Assembly: GCF_902459565.1 (NCBI RefSeq)
Contig: NZ_CABPSN010000005.1
Span: 62,001-126,000, forward strand
Reading direction: 5' to 3'
Source of the DNA: Pandoraea aquatica
GTDB taxonomy: Bacteria; Pseudomonadota; Gammaproteobacteria; Burkholderiales; Burkholderiaceae
DNA length: 64,000 bases
The translations under genes and the position numbers were made by a program. Positions 1 to 9,351 of the stretch are shown piece after piece. A model generated the notes under the pieces. The model was not told the origin of the DNA, ran no database searches, and saw nothing but the letters and a program-made list of their open reading frames with translations. Each line of letters begins with the position of its first letter. Position 1 is the first letter of the stretch.

Positions 1-298
1 GAGTCTCGGATACCTCAAGCGTTTCCCGCTCTCCGCGCTCAAGATCGACCGCAGCTTCGTCAAAGACATGCCCACGTCACCGAACGACCGTACGATTGTG
101 ACGGCAGTCCTGGGACTGGCACGCGAGCTGGGTCTGTCGGCGGTGGCCGAAGGGGTCGAGACGGAAGAACAACGGCAGATGCTGATCGATCGCGGCTGCC
201 ATTCCATCCAGGGCTGGCTGGTATCGAAGGCCTTGCCTGCGGGAGAACTGGAGGCGGCCTTTGCGAGCGGGCGTCTCAACGTGGATGCCGGCCACTGA
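1..298 (+). CDS. EAL-domain c-di-GMP phosphodiesterase, C-terminal part
   Basis: The reading frame is already open at base 2, so this is the 3' end of a gene that starts outside the window. About 98 residues remain. They contain the late EAL-domain motifs LKIDRSFV, AEGVETEEQ and a GWLVSKAL tail, which correspond to the metal- and substrate-binding C-terminal half of c-di-GMP phosphodiesterase domains. The EGVE glutamate expected for catalysis is present. Whether a GGDEF, PAS or receiver domain lies upstream cannot be seen. The stop codon is 18 bp before the next gene, an HDOD protein on the same strand, so the two are probably co-transcribed signalling genes. Confidence 0.88.
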   Translation, partial: SLGYLKRFPLSALKIDRSFVKDMPTSPNDRTIVTAVLGLARELGLSAVAEGVETEEQRQMLIDRGCHSIQGWLVSKALPAGELEAAFASGRLNVDAGH

Positions 299-316
299 CC
301 GGACAACCCCGCTACC

Positions 317-1816
317 ATGAGCCTTACCAAAGAAAAAACGCTCGAATTGTTGTGGCAGCGCATGGCCGAGCGCGGCGACTTCCCGTCGCTGCAACGCTCG
401 GTCACGGGCATCGTGTCTGCCATGCAAAGCGAGAACACCAGTACGGCCGACCTCGCGTCGTCCGTGCTCTCCGATTTCGCCCTCACCCAGAAAGTGATCC
501 GTCTGGCCAACTCCGCCATGTATGCGCCGTTCGGCTGCAACGTGACGACGGTCTCACGCGCGATCATGATTCTGGGCGTCGACACGATCGGCCACCTCGC
601 CCTGAGCCTGAAGCTGCTCGAAGGTTTCGGCGAAGTCGCCGCACGCCGCGACGACATGGCGCGCGAACTGGCGCGTGCCACGCTGGCAGGCGCTTTCGCA
701 CGCGATATTACGGCCAAGAACGGGATTCGCGACGGTGAAGAAGCCGTCGTCTGCACGTTGCTGCATCACGTAGCGCGCCTGCTGGTGACGTATTGCTTCC
801 CGAACGAATGGGTCGAGATTCAGGAAATTGCCGCCGAGCAGGGCATCAGCGACAGCGACGCCTGCGAGCAAGTGCTCGGCATCACGTTCCCCGAACTGGC
901 CGAGGCCGCTGCGCGCAAGTGGGGCCTGCCGGAGTCGATTGCGACGAGCATGCGTCCGATCGATCTCGAAGGCGACGCTCCGCTCTCGCACGCCGACTGG
1001 CTGTGCGCCGTGGCGAACATGTCCAACGAGATGGTGACGGAGCTTACGCGCGGTGCGGATCCTGAGCGCCTTGCCGAACTCGCAGAGCGTTATGCAGACC
1101 GTCTGGCGCTGGACATCAGCGAAGTGGTGTCGGTCGGTGAAGAGATGGCGCGCGACACGAGCCACCAGGAATTCATCGCCATCAGCACGGGCGCGTCGAA
1201 TACGCGTCAACCGCCGGCGGGCAAGCCGCTCGATTCGGCGCGACGTCTGGCCGACGGGCTTTCCGAAGTGCGCGCCGCCACCGGCGAGACCGATGCCGTG
1301 GGCCTGCTCAACCTCACGCTCGAAGCGATTCTTCAGTCGCTCGGCTTCGTGAACTGTGCTGCCTTCGTGCGCTCGCCCGCGAGCAAGGTCTTCGAGATGC
1401 GCTTCGGTATCGGCCGCGAAGTCCAGCCGCTGCTGGGGCTGACCTTCCCTGAAGCGTTCGAGCCGGACGTCTTCCATCTCGCGCTGACCAACGGCCGGGC
1501 GATCCTGATCGACAATGCCCGCGAGCCGCGCATCGTCCCGCGCATTCCGCTGTGGCACCGTCAGCATTTCTCGAACGTGAAATCGTTCTTCCTGCTGCCG
1601 GTTCGCCAGCGTAACCAGACCGTGGCGCTGCTTTACGGCGACTGGGGCGGCGCATTGTGTGCGGGCGGCATCGGCGCGAAGGAAATGGAGTTCCTGCATT
1701 ACATGGGGGATGAGATTTCCAGCAAGCTCGAAAGCGTGGCGCAGCAAAACGCGGCGACCGGTGCAAATACCACCGATTCGCTTGCTCGTAAGCCGTCGGG
1801 CACCGCCGGACGCTGA
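317..1816 (+). CDS. HDOD-domain signalling protein with C-terminal GAF-like domain
   Basis: The product has 499 residues. Residues of about 20-215 match the HDOD family, a non-catalytic relative of HD phosphohydrolases found in bacterial signalling proteins. The segment around LASSVLSDFALTQKVIRLANSAMY is typical of the family (quoted in part). Residues of about 310-470 look like a GAF sensory domain (SLGFVNCAAFV, then LPVRQRNQTVALLYGDW). No transmembrane segment or signal peptide is seen, so it is probably cytosolic. It follows an EAL-domain gene by 18 bp, which suggests a shared role in c-di-GMP or stress signalling. The start ATG at 317 is favoured by this spacing. The exact pathway is unknown. 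Confidence 0.85.
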   Translation: MSLTKEKTLELLWQRMAERGDFPSLQRSVTGIVSAMQSENTSTADLASSVLSDFALTQKVIRLANSAMYAPFGCNVTTVSRAIMILGVDTIGHLALSLKLLEGFGEVAARRDDMARELARATLAGAFARDITAKNGIRDGEEAVVCTLLHHVARLLVTYCFPNEWVEIQEIAAEQGISDSDACEQVLGITFPELAEAAARKWGLPESIATSMRPIDLEGDAPLSHADWLCAVANMSNEMVTELTRGADPERLAELAERYADRLALDISEVVSVGEEMARDTSHQEFIAISTGASNTRQPPAGKPLDSARRLADGLSEVRAATGETDAVGLLNLTLEAILQSLGFVNCAAFVRSPASKVFEMRFGIGREVQPLLGLTFPEAFEPDVFHLALTNGRAILIDNAREPRIVPRIPLWHRQHFSNVKSFFLLPVRQRNQTVALLYGDWGGALCAGGIGAKEMEFLHYMGDEISSKLESVAQQNAATGANTTDSLARKPSGTAGR

Positions 1817-1846
1817 CACGCTTCACGACGCCGGACAGTCTCACCC

Positions 1847-1875
1847 ACGCCCGCCTGACAAATGTCGGCGGGCGT
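1847..1875 (+). terminator. Probable intrinsic terminator after the HDOD gene
   Basis: Nine-base arms ACGCCCGCC and GGCGGGCGT enclose an 11-base loop 30 bp after the HDOD stop codon. The downstream T tract is poor (TTCTC), so termination may be weak or Rho-assisted. Confidence 0.55.
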
Positions 1876-2405
1876 TCTCACTTTCACGTGCACGTTCGCT
1901 CTCACCTTCGCCTTCGTTTCTCCTTCCGACGCACGCCTCTGCACCACGGCCCCCTGATGTCGCCACGATGATCGGTGCCCGCGATGTTTGCGATGTCGTC
2001 ACCGTCTCCGGTGTCTGGGCACGGTGTCTCGGCATTTCATACGTCAGACGCAATCTTTGGTATTGCGAATCCGATATGTGCCGATACGTCCGTCCGGCGG
2101 CGTCCGTGCGGCGTAGGACATTTTGCATACGGGCGGTCGCTTGCCCGGCAAACGAATCGTCACCTCGGACAGCTCGCAAGCCCTTACTGCACAAGGCTTT
2201 CACGCGTTCGAACATCGCCGTCGGCACTCAGGCGTACTATGTCGCCAGACCGCAGTTTTTCTCCATGACTGCGCGTCGGTCACTGGTCGTCTGTCGCCCG
2301 TCGTGAGACCGGGTGTTTTTTGACACGACTCGCTGCGCCTCGGTAAAAAATTTACGCTCGGTTTCGCCAAGCAAATCAATTCGTACCGTCGGACCAGGAG
2401 AAGAC
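1876..2405. other. Long intergenic region upstream of the NCS2 permease
   Basis: No convincing gene was found on either strand in these 530 bases; the open frames lack recognisable domains or ribosome binding sites. The only clear signal is a candidate promoter near the right end. The unusual length for this genome leaves room for regulatory sites. Confidence 0.5.
2320..2349 (+). promoter_or_regulatory. Candidate sigma-70 promoter for the NCS2 permease
   Basis: A perfect -35 box TTGACA (2320-2325) is followed after 18 bp by TAAAAA (2344-2349), which matches four of six -10 positions. It lies about 57 bp upstream of the permease start codon. Confidence 0.45.
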
Positions 2406-3776
2406 ATGACGCAATCTGCTGCTGCACCGGTACATCCGGTCGACGAGCGCCTGCCGCTCCCCAAGTTGTTCACGCTGGGATTGCAACACGTGCTGGTGAT
2501 GTATGCAGGGGCTGTCGCTGTGCCGCTGATCATCGGCGGCGCCCTCAAGATGTCGGTCGATCAGATTGCGTTTCTCATCAACGCGGACCTGTTTGCGTGT
2601 GGGATCGCCACGTTGATTCAAACACTCGGCCTGTGGATCTTCGGTCTGCGTCTGCCGATCATGATGGGCGTGACGTTCACCGCCGTCACACCGATGATTG
2701 CCATCGGCACGAATCCCGATCTCGGCTTGCTCGACATTTACGGTGCGACGATTGCCGCCGGGATCATCGGCATTCTGATCGCGCCTTACATCGGGAAGTT
2801 ATTGCGGCTATTCCCGCCGGTGGTGACGGGCACCGTGATCACGGTGATCGGCATTTCGCTCATGGGCGTGGGCATCAACTGGGCGGCCGGCGGCTTCGGC
2901 AACCCGGACTTCGGCAACCCACTGTATCTGGGCGTGTCGTTTGCTGTGCTGCTCTGCATCCTGTTCATCACGAAATACGTGCGCGGCTTCTTCTCCAATA
3001 TCGCGGTGCTGTTGGGGATTCTGTTCGGCACGATCGTCGCGATTGCGCTGGGCAAAGTGTCGTTTGCGGGGGTGTCGGAAGCGCCGTGGTTCGGTTTCGT
3101 CATGCCGTTCCATTTCGGCGTGCCGCGCTTCGATCCGATTGCCATTGCGACGATGACGCTGGTGATGCTCGTGACGTTCATCGAATCGACCGGCATGTTC
3201 CTCGCGGTGGGTGACATCGTGGGGCGTCCGGTCGATCAGAAGACACTGGTGCGCGGCTTGCGTGTCGACGGCCTCGGCACCGTGATCGGCGGCATCTTCA
3301 ACACGTTCCCGTACACCTCGTTTTCGCAGAACGTGGGGCTGGTCGGCGTGACGGGTGTGAAGAGTCGCTGGGTGTGCGCGATGGGCGGGTTGATTCTGAT
3401 CGTGCTGGGATTGTTTCCGAAGGTGGCGCACGTGGTGGCCTCGGTGCCGCAATTCGTGCTCGGCGGCGCGGGTATCGTGATGTTCGGCATGGTGACGGCC
3501 ACGGGCATCAAGATTCTGTCGACGGTGGATCTGTCGAAGAACCGTTACAACCTGTACATCATTGCGATCAGCATCGGCGTGGGGATGATTCCGGTAGCGT
3601 CGGACAAGTTCTTCATGAAGCTACCGCACGCACTCGCCCCGTTCTTCCACAGCGGTATTCTGCTCGCGTCGATCAGCGCGGTCCTGCTCAATGCCCACTT
3701 CAATGGCCTGCGCAGCGAAGAGGAAGCGAACGCGCTCGCACAGGAAGCGGGGAAACAGGCGGACGCTGCACATTGA
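2406..3776 (+). CDS. NCS2-family purine/uracil (xanthine-type) permease
   Basis: This is an inner-membrane nucleobase:cation symporter of the NCS2 family, about 456 residues long with roughly 12-14 hydrophobic segments. The frame is open further upstream, but the ATG at 2406 is preceded by AGGAG at a good distance and gives the usual family N-terminus (LFTLGLQHVLVMYAGAVAVP). The central segment with FIESTGMFLAVGDI and the later FNTFPYTSFSQNVGL is the characteristic NCS2 substrate-binding signature. Xanthine or urate is the likely substrate from overall resemblance to XanP/UacT-like proteins, but uracil cannot be excluded. It stands alone, far from the purine-catabolism genes at 31-41 kb, with which it may cooperate. 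Confidence 0.87.
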   Translation: MTQSAAAPVHPVDERLPLPKLFTLGLQHVLVMYAGAVAVPLIIGGALKMSVDQIAFLINADLFACGIATLIQTLGLWIFGLRLPIMMGVTFTAVTPMIAIGTNPDLGLLDIYGATIAAGIIGILIAPYIGKLLRLFPPVVTGTVITVIGISLMGVGINWAAGGFGNPDFGNPLYLGVSFAVLLCILFITKYVRGFFSNIAVLLGILFGTIVAIALGKVSFAGVSEAPWFGFVMPFHFGVPRFDPIAIATMTLVMLVTFIESTGMFLAVGDIVGRPVDQKTLVRGLRVDGLGTVIGGIFNTFPYTSFSQNVGLVGVTGVKSRWVCAMGGLILIVLGLFPKVAHVVASVPQFVLGGAGIVMFGMVTATGIKILSTVDLSKNRYNLYIIAISIGVGMIPVASDKFFMKLPHALAPFFHSGILLASISAVLLNAHFNGLRSEEEANALAQEAGKQADAAH

Positions 3777-3803
3777 AGGGGGATTGCGCGACGCAGCCGC
3801 ACC

Positions 3804-4115
3804 TCATGCGGCTGCGAGCAACGCCCGGGCGCGGTGCTTGATCGTCTTCAGCACGTCAACCATCTCCGCGCGCGCGATCTCAGCATCGTACTGATTTTGT
3901 AGATTGAGCCAGCTCTGTGCATCCACGCCAAAGAACGCTCCCAAACGCAGGGCTGTATCGACGGTAATCGCCCGTTTGCCGAGTACGATCTCATTGATCC
4001 GGCGAGGCGGCACATCAATGGCCTTCGCCAGTGCGTATTGCGAGATACCCATCGGGCCGAGCCACTCCTGCGCGAGAATCTCGCCCGGTGTTGCCAGCGG
4101 TATTTGTCGAGTCAT
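3804..4115 (-). CDS. HigA-family helix-turn-helix antitoxin-like protein (orphan)
   Basis: The 103-residue product matches HigA/VapI-type antitoxins: a short N-terminal strand with PGEIL, an HTH with QYALAKAIDVPPRRINEIV, and a family-typical tail with DTALRLGAFFGVDAQSWLNLQ. The ATG at 4115 gives the standard HigA start; a frame extending to 4148 adds only non-conserved residues. HigB toxin genes normally lie immediately upstream of higA, but here only 58 bp separate this gene from the end of dnaE2 on the same strand, and no toxin-sized frame is present. It is therefore an orphan antitoxin or a free-standing regulator. It sits convergent with the permease gene. Confidence 0.82.
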   Translation of the reverse strand: MTRQIPLATPGEILAQEWLGPMGISQYALAKAIDVPPRRINEIVLGKRAITVDTALRLGAFFGVDAQSWLNLQNQYDAEIARAEMVDVLKTIKHRARALLAAA

Positions 4116-4173
4116 GATTGTCCTCCATCGACGTTTCGTCAAACCCAAAGCACACCATCCTATCGAAATCCGC

Positions 4174-7100
4174 TTAGTGAAAGTTCCGACTCGAGATCGT
4201 GAGTTCGCCGAGCATCGACGAGAGATCGATCAGGCGATGCGCGACCAGATGGGTCACACGTTCCTCGCGCTGCCATACCCCTTCCACCCCCAATAGCGAC
4301 GACGCCAGCAACTCCTTGCGCTGTGCCTCCACCAGATCGGGCCAGACGATCACATTGATAACGCCCGTCTCGTCTTCCAGCGACACGAAGACCGTGCCGT
4401 TGGCCGTGCCCGGGCGCTGTCGCCCCGTCACGATACCGACGGTGCGCACACGTCGCCCATTCACCCCCTCGGACTGCAACTCCTTCGCCGTACGCACCCG
4501 CATCTTGTTCAGCTTCTCGCGCAACAGCATCAGCGGGTGACGCCGGAGCGTCAGCCCCGTACTCGCATAATCGGCCACGATGTCCTGCCCTTCGGGCATC
4601 GGCGGCAGCGCCACCTGTTCGTCTGCGCCGCCGGGCGCGGCGTCGCGCAAAACCGTTGCGCCCAATAGCGGCGTGGGCGGTTGCCACGCCGCGACCGTCC
4701 AGCGTGCCTGACGACGTCCACCCAGCAACGCCGACAAGGCATCGGCAGCGGCCAGCGCATCGAGGTCGCGGCGAGATAGTACCGCTCGGGCGGTGAGGTC
4801 GTCGATATCGGTGAAGGGCCGTTGCCGACGTGCATCTTCGATGGCTTTCGCCCCCTCGGTGGACAGTCCCTTAACCAGCGATAAGCCCAACCGCACCGCC
4901 GGACGGCGTGCCTCCCCATATCGGGTGATTCTGACTTCGGGACGCGACTCGACATCGCTCACGCATACGTCCACCGCCCGAACTTCAACACGATGCCGAC
5001 GTGCATCCTGCACCAGTTGAGACGCCGAATAAAACCCCATCGGCAAGCTATTGAGCAAGCCACACAGAAACATCTCCGGCGCGTGACATTTGAGCCATGC
5101 ACTTGCGTAGGCAAGCAACGCAAAGCTCGCCGCGTGACTCTCGGGAAACCCGTATTCGCCGAAGCCTTCGATCTGCCGACAGATCGCCTCGGCAAACTCA
5201 AGCGGGTAACCGTTCTTCAACATGCCGGAAATAATGCGCGTCTGGAACTTCTCCAGTCCACCCTTACGCTTCCATGCGGCCATCGAGCGACGCAATTGAT
5301 CGGCATCGCCCGCCGAAAAATCGGCAGCGATCATCGCGATCTGCATCACTTGCTCCTGGAAGATGGGCACGCCCAGTGTGCGTTCCAGCGCGACCTTGAT
5401 TTCCTCACGCGGATAGACCACCTTCTCTTTCTTCTGCTTGCGGCGTAGATACGGATGCACCATCCCGCCCTGAATCGGCCCGGGACGCACAATCGCGACT
5501 TCGATCACCAGATCGTAGAACGTCTCCGGTCTAAGACGCGGCAGCATGCTCATCTGTGCTCGCGACTCGATCTGGAAAACGCCCACCGTGTCGGCGCGGC
5601 GAATCATGCCGTACGTCGCCGGATCGTCTCGCGGAATATCGGCAAGCCCGATCGGTGCGCCACGCCACTCCCCTAACAGATCGAGCGTGCGACGCAATGC
5701 GCTCAGCATGCCGAGCGCAAGCACATCCACCTTGAGCAGCTTGAGGGTCTCGATGTCGTCCTTATCCCATTGAATGACGTAGCGGTTCTCCATCGCCGCC
5801 GGCGCAATCGGCACGAGCCGCGACAGTCGGTCGCGAGCGATCACGAAGCCGCCCACGTGCTGCGACAGATGCCGGGGAAAACCGATGAGACGGGCCACCA
5901 GATCGGCCCACAACCGTGTCGTCGGCGCGTCGGGCGACAGCCCCTGCGCCGCCATGCGCGCGAGTAGATTCTCCTTGCCGTCCCACCACTGCTGACTCTG
6001 CGCCACCTGTTCGACGATCGACAGATCGATGCCTAACGCCCGCCCCGTGTCGCGCACTGCGCTACGCATGCGGTAACTGATGACCGTCGCAGCCAACGCC
6101 GCCCGGTCGTTGCCATACTTCTTGTAGATGTACTGGATGACCTCTTCGCGCCGTTGATGCTCGAAATCCACATCGATATCCGGCGGTTCGTTGCGCTCCT
6201 TCGAGAGAAACCGCCCGAACAGCAACTGCACCTCGTCGGGATTCACGGCCGTGATCTCAAGGCAATAACAAACCGCCGAATTGGCTGCCGAACCTCGGCC
6301 CTGACAGAGAATGCTCTGACTGCGAGCAAAGCTCACGATGTCGTAGACCGTCAGGAAGTACGGCTCGTACTCAAGGTCTCGGATGAGTGCCAGCTCGTTC
6401 TCAATGAGCTGGCGCACTTTTAACGGCAGCCCGCCCGGATAACGTCGCTTCGCGCCCGCTTCCACCTCCTGACGCAAATACGACTCCGGCGTATGCCCCG
6501 CAGGCACCAGCTCTTCCGGGTACTCGTAACGCAGGCTACGCAAGTCGAAATGGCAGCGAGAGGCAATCGCCACCGTCTCGGCCAATGCGTCTTTCGGATA
6601 AAGCCACGCGAGCCGCAGCCTTGTGCGCAGATGCTGCTCCGCATTGGCCGCGAGCGACAACCCACAAGCCTGCACCGGCTTGCCCAGCCCGATGGCCGTG
6701 AGCGTGTCCTGCAACGGCTTGCGCGAGCGCACATGCATGAGCACGTGTCCCGTCGCGACGAGCGGCACGCCACACTCGGCGGAAATGACACGCAAGCGTG
6801 CCAGTTGCGCTTCGTCGTCGGCACGATGACGACGCTCCAGCGCCAGCCACACACGCCCTTCGCCAAAGGTCTGCGCTGCCCAGCGAGTCTGCGCCAACGT
6901 CCGCTCATGACTCGCGTCGGGATCCGGCACGAGGATGATCAGACAACCTCGCAATCCGCGCAGATGGGCGTGTGCCTCGTCCGGCGCGCTGAAATCCCTC
7001 GCGTGCAGGCGATAGCTCCGATTCGGCCCCCGCATACGCCCGAGCGTAATCATCTCGGACAGATTGCCGTAACCCTCGCGATGCTGAGCGAGGGCTACGA

Positions 7101-7596
7101 GATGCACTGTGCCGAGGGCATCAAGTCCATCCGATGCGTCGGGATTCGGTGCGCTTGCATCGGTGAGTCCCAACGAGACCTGCTTGTTCCTCGCGGCGGG
7201 TGAAGCATCGGATGACGTTATCGCTGCCGAAGCAGACGACACATCTGCTTCCGGCGTCAGTCGAAACTCGCTCCCCACGATCAGCGACACCAGTGGTGGC
7301 TCATGCTTGGCCGATTCCGCCAGCGCCCGAACCACACCGGCTAACGAACACTCGTCGGTGATCGCCAACGCGGTGTACCCCAGATGCACGGCACGTGCGA
7401 TCAACTCCTCCGGGTGCGACGCCCCCCGTTGAAACGAGAAGTTCGACAAGCAGTGCAATTCGGCATACGCGGGCAGGCTGTCGTCCTCCTGTCCGCGCGG
7501 GACGGAGGGGTCGGCATCGGGGGTATCGGCACCGTCGTCGTTGGCGGCCAGCCCTTCGGTCGGCCCTTGCCACGGGAGAAAATCGTCGACATTCAT
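4174..7596 (-). CDS. dnaE2: Error-prone DNA polymerase III alpha subunit DnaE2 (ImuC)
   Basis: This 1140-residue polymerase is the catalytic subunit of the ImuA-ImuB-DnaE2 translesion synthesis complex. The N-terminal PHP domain begins near residue 42 (YAELHCLSNFSFQRGASHPEE). The catalytic aspartates lie in PDIDVDFEHQRREE, followed by the finger and helix-hairpin-helix regions (ESHAASFALLAYASAWLKC). A C-terminal OB-fold contains VNVIVWPDLV. Residues of about 110-150 form an alanine/serine/aspartate-rich stretch inside the PHP domain that looks like a non-conserved insertion. The gene starts 21 bp after the imuB stop codon, as last gene of an SOS operon. ATG at 7596 is the only sensible start. 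Confidence 0.95.
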   Translation of the reverse strand: MNVDDFLPWQGPTEGLAANDDGADTPDADPSVPRGQEDDSLPAYAELHCLSNFSFQRGASHPEELIARAVHLGYTALAITDECSLAGVVRALAESAKHEPPLVSLIVGSEFRLTPEADVSSASAAITSSDASPAARNKQVSLGLTDASAPNPDASDGLDALGTVHLVALAQHREGYGNLSEMITLGRMRGPNRSYRLHARDFSAPDEAHAHLRGLRGCLIILVPDPDASHERTLAQTRWAAQTFGEGRVWLALERRHRADDEAQLARLRVISAECGVPLVATGHVLMHVRSRKPLQDTLTAIGLGKPVQACGLSLAANAEQHLRTRLRLAWLYPKDALAETVAIASRCHFDLRSLRYEYPEELVPAGHTPESYLRQEVEAGAKRRYPGGLPLKVRQLIENELALIRDLEYEPYFLTVYDIVSFARSQSILCQGRGSAANSAVCYCLEITAVNPDEVQLLFGRFLSKERNEPPDIDVDFEHQRREEVIQYIYKKYGNDRAALAATVISYRMRSAVRDTGRALGIDLSIVEQVAQSQQWWDGKENLLARMAAQGLSPDAPTTRLWADLVARLIGFPRHLSQHVGGFVIARDRLSRLVPIAPAAMENRYVIQWDKDDIETLKLLKVDVLALGMLSALRRTLDLLGEWRGAPIGLADIPRDDPATYGMIRRADTVGVFQIESRAQMSMLPRLRPETFYDLVIEVAIVRPGPIQGGMVHPYLRRKQKKEKVVYPREEIKVALERTLGVPIFQEQVMQIAMIAADFSAGDADQLRRSMAAWKRKGGLEKFQTRIISGMLKNGYPLEFAEAICRQIEGFGEYGFPESHAASFALLAYASAWLKCHAPEMFLCGLLNSLPMGFYSASQLVQDARRHRVEVRAVDVCVSDVESRPEVRITRYGEARRPAVRLGLSLVKGLSTEGAKAIEDARRQRPFTDIDDLTARAVLSRRDLDALAAADALSALLGGRRQARWTVAAWQPPTPLLGATVLRDAAPGGADEQVALPPMPEGQDIVADYASTGLTLRRHPLMLLREKLNKMRVRTAKELQSEGVNGRRVRTVGIVTGRQRPGTANGTVFVSLEDETGVINVIVWPDLVEAQRKELLASSLLGVEGVWQREERVTHLVAHRLIDLSSMLGELTISSRNFH

Positions 7597-7617
7597 AAGA
7601 TTGCGTCCCCGTCCGTC

Positions 7618-9351
7618 TCAACCGAACAGGCCATGCAAATACCAGGCAGCGTCCGCCCCATTCACGGGACGCTCCCGAAACACCCACAGCAGTGCCCCCG
7701 TCGTATCGGCTGCAATGAAGTAATCGCGCGTGACGGTGCCCGGCTCCCACCAACCGGCTTCGATACGCTCCGGGCCGCTCACCAGTTGCAACGGTCCCTG
7801 CCGCCATGGACGCTCCTGCTGCAGGCTGAGTCGCTGTGGCGCGTCGAGCAACCACGCCGGACGCGGTGGCAGTGCGCTCACCGTATCCGGCAAATGGCGG
7901 TTCGACGCAGACGTCGAACCGGCCTCCGGACTCACGCCATAAGGCACACTCACGAACGCCGCTTCGGGCCGATGATCGCCACGCACCTGCAAACGCCGCA
8001 CGTGCTCATCACCCAGACGCGCCGCAACACGCTCCATCAACTGCACGAAATCCTGCCGCTCTCGGCCCGGCTCAGGCAGCAGCGAACCACTTTGCGGGAC
8101 ATACTGCGCCGTTTGCGTCACGTCGAGCCGCAATGTCAGCACCGGTGCGACCAGCGGAGAACGGGCCAGGCGCTCCTTGCACAACGACAACAAGTGCCCC
8201 GGTGCGGCACTCGCTTCGGCCAGACGGATGTCGAAACGCGTCGGCGCCACTGTCTCCCGGCCAAGCGGCTCGTGTTCGAGAATCAGCGTCAATGCCCGCG
8301 TGGCCAGTTGTCCGGCGGCGAGCCATCCCGTCAGTTGCGCGAGCAGACGGCGCAACCCGAACAGCAAGACCTCCACGTCGTGCGTGAGCGACGGCAACGG
8401 CAACACAGCTTCGAAATGCGGCGGCGCGCGATACCACGCCGGGGCCTCCGGTGTTTCGCCATAGGCACGTGAGAGCGATGCGAGTAAGGCGGCACCGCAG
8501 CGGCGTCTCACACCCGCCGACGGCAGCGTGCGCAATTCGCCCAACGTTGCGCAACCGATCTGAGCGAGCCAGTCGAGCCACGGCTGCGCTTCGGGCAACA
8601 ACGCCACCGGAAGCGGATCGAGTTGCGCCGGTAGCGCCGCAAATGGCGGTGGCAGCAGTGGCTCAGGATGCCCTGACGAGAACGATAGCGCCGCCCCGGA
8701 CGTCACCGCCGGCTTCGCTGCCGACTTCGACACCGGCACGATCGAGCGGCGCGACGCGCGCGACTTCATCGCGGCCTGCATGTCCTGGGACGTCGGCGCA
8801 TGGGGGTCGACGTGCGCTACCCCGGCCTCTGCGGCGCGTGCGAGCAACGCTGCGGCACTGGCCGTCGCGGCGATGCCCAGCGATGCCCGGTGCCCAAGCG
8901 CTTCGGCACTTTCCAGCACCTGTGCCGCCAACGACGCCAATCCACCAAACAGACGCAAACTCGGCGCGACGTCGATCAAGACACACTGCGGCGCGGCAAT
9001 CGCCACATCGGGACCGAAACGCAACAACGCCAGCGCCAGCGCTTCAAGTGCGAGCGCTTCGGCAGCTTCGTCGCGATCGTGAAACCGCGCCTGCGGCAGT
9101 AACGCAAGCACACCGCCGCGACGCATGCCCGGCTGCACCCCCGCCGCCTGCACCGCCTCGCTCGCCTGCCAGACACGCGACTGCGCCAGCACGACCGTCG
9201 TGTCGGCTTGCACGTCGCCCGTCCCGCCCGTCCCCTCCGTCCCCGCCAGCCCATCAGCCCGTATGGGCGATGGGCGCGACGTGAGTGACGTGAGCGGCGA
9301 GGCGATCTCGAGTGCCAGACAGGGCAGATGCAGGGCGATCCAGCAGGCCAT
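7618..9351 (-). CDS. imuB: Y-family polymerase-like protein ImuB
   Basis: ImuB is a catalytically inactive Y-family polymerase homologue that links DnaE2 to the beta clamp. The start is placed at the ATG at 9351, giving 577 residues and the expected N-terminus MACWIALHLPCLALE; the longer frame to 9423 adds an Arg/Cys-rich tail with no family support. The N-terminus lacks the metal-binding acidic pattern of active Y-family enzymes, as is usual for ImuB. The C-terminal region has QQERPWRQGPLQLVSGPERI and DYFIAADTTGALLWVFRE, typical of the family tail. The start lies about 98 bp inside the end of imuA, indicating translational coupling. Confidence 0.92.
   Translation of the reverse strand: MACWIALHLPCLALEIASPLTSLTSRPSPIRADGLAGTEGTGGTGDVQADTTVVLAQSRVWQASEAVQAAGVQPGMRRGGVLALLPQARFHDRDEAAEALALEALALALLRFGPDVAIAAPQCVLIDVAPSLRLFGGLASLAAQVLESAEALGHRASLGIAATASAAALLARAAEAGVAHVDPHAPTSQDMQAAMKSRASRRSIVPVSKSAAKPAVTSGAALSFSSGHPEPLLPPPFAALPAQLDPLPVALLPEAQPWLDWLAQIGCATLGELRTLPSAGVRRRCGAALLASLSRAYGETPEAPAWYRAPPHFEAVLPLPSLTHDVEVLLFGLRRLLAQLTGWLAAGQLATRALTLILEHEPLGRETVAPTRFDIRLAEASAAPGHLLSLCKERLARSPLVAPVLTLRLDVTQTAQYVPQSGSLLPEPGRERQDFVQLMERVAARLGDEHVRRLQVRGDHRPEAAFVSVPYGVSPEAGSTSASNRHLPDTVSALPPRPAWLLDAPQRLSLQQERPWRQGPLQLVSGPERIEAGWWEPGTVTRDYFIAADTTGALLWVFRERPVNGADAAWYLHGLFG

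Noticed and set aside
1975-2268. Small frames in the 1.9-2.3 kb intergenic region
   Set aside because: They lack ribosome binding sites, start at arbitrary places and show no recognisable domain.
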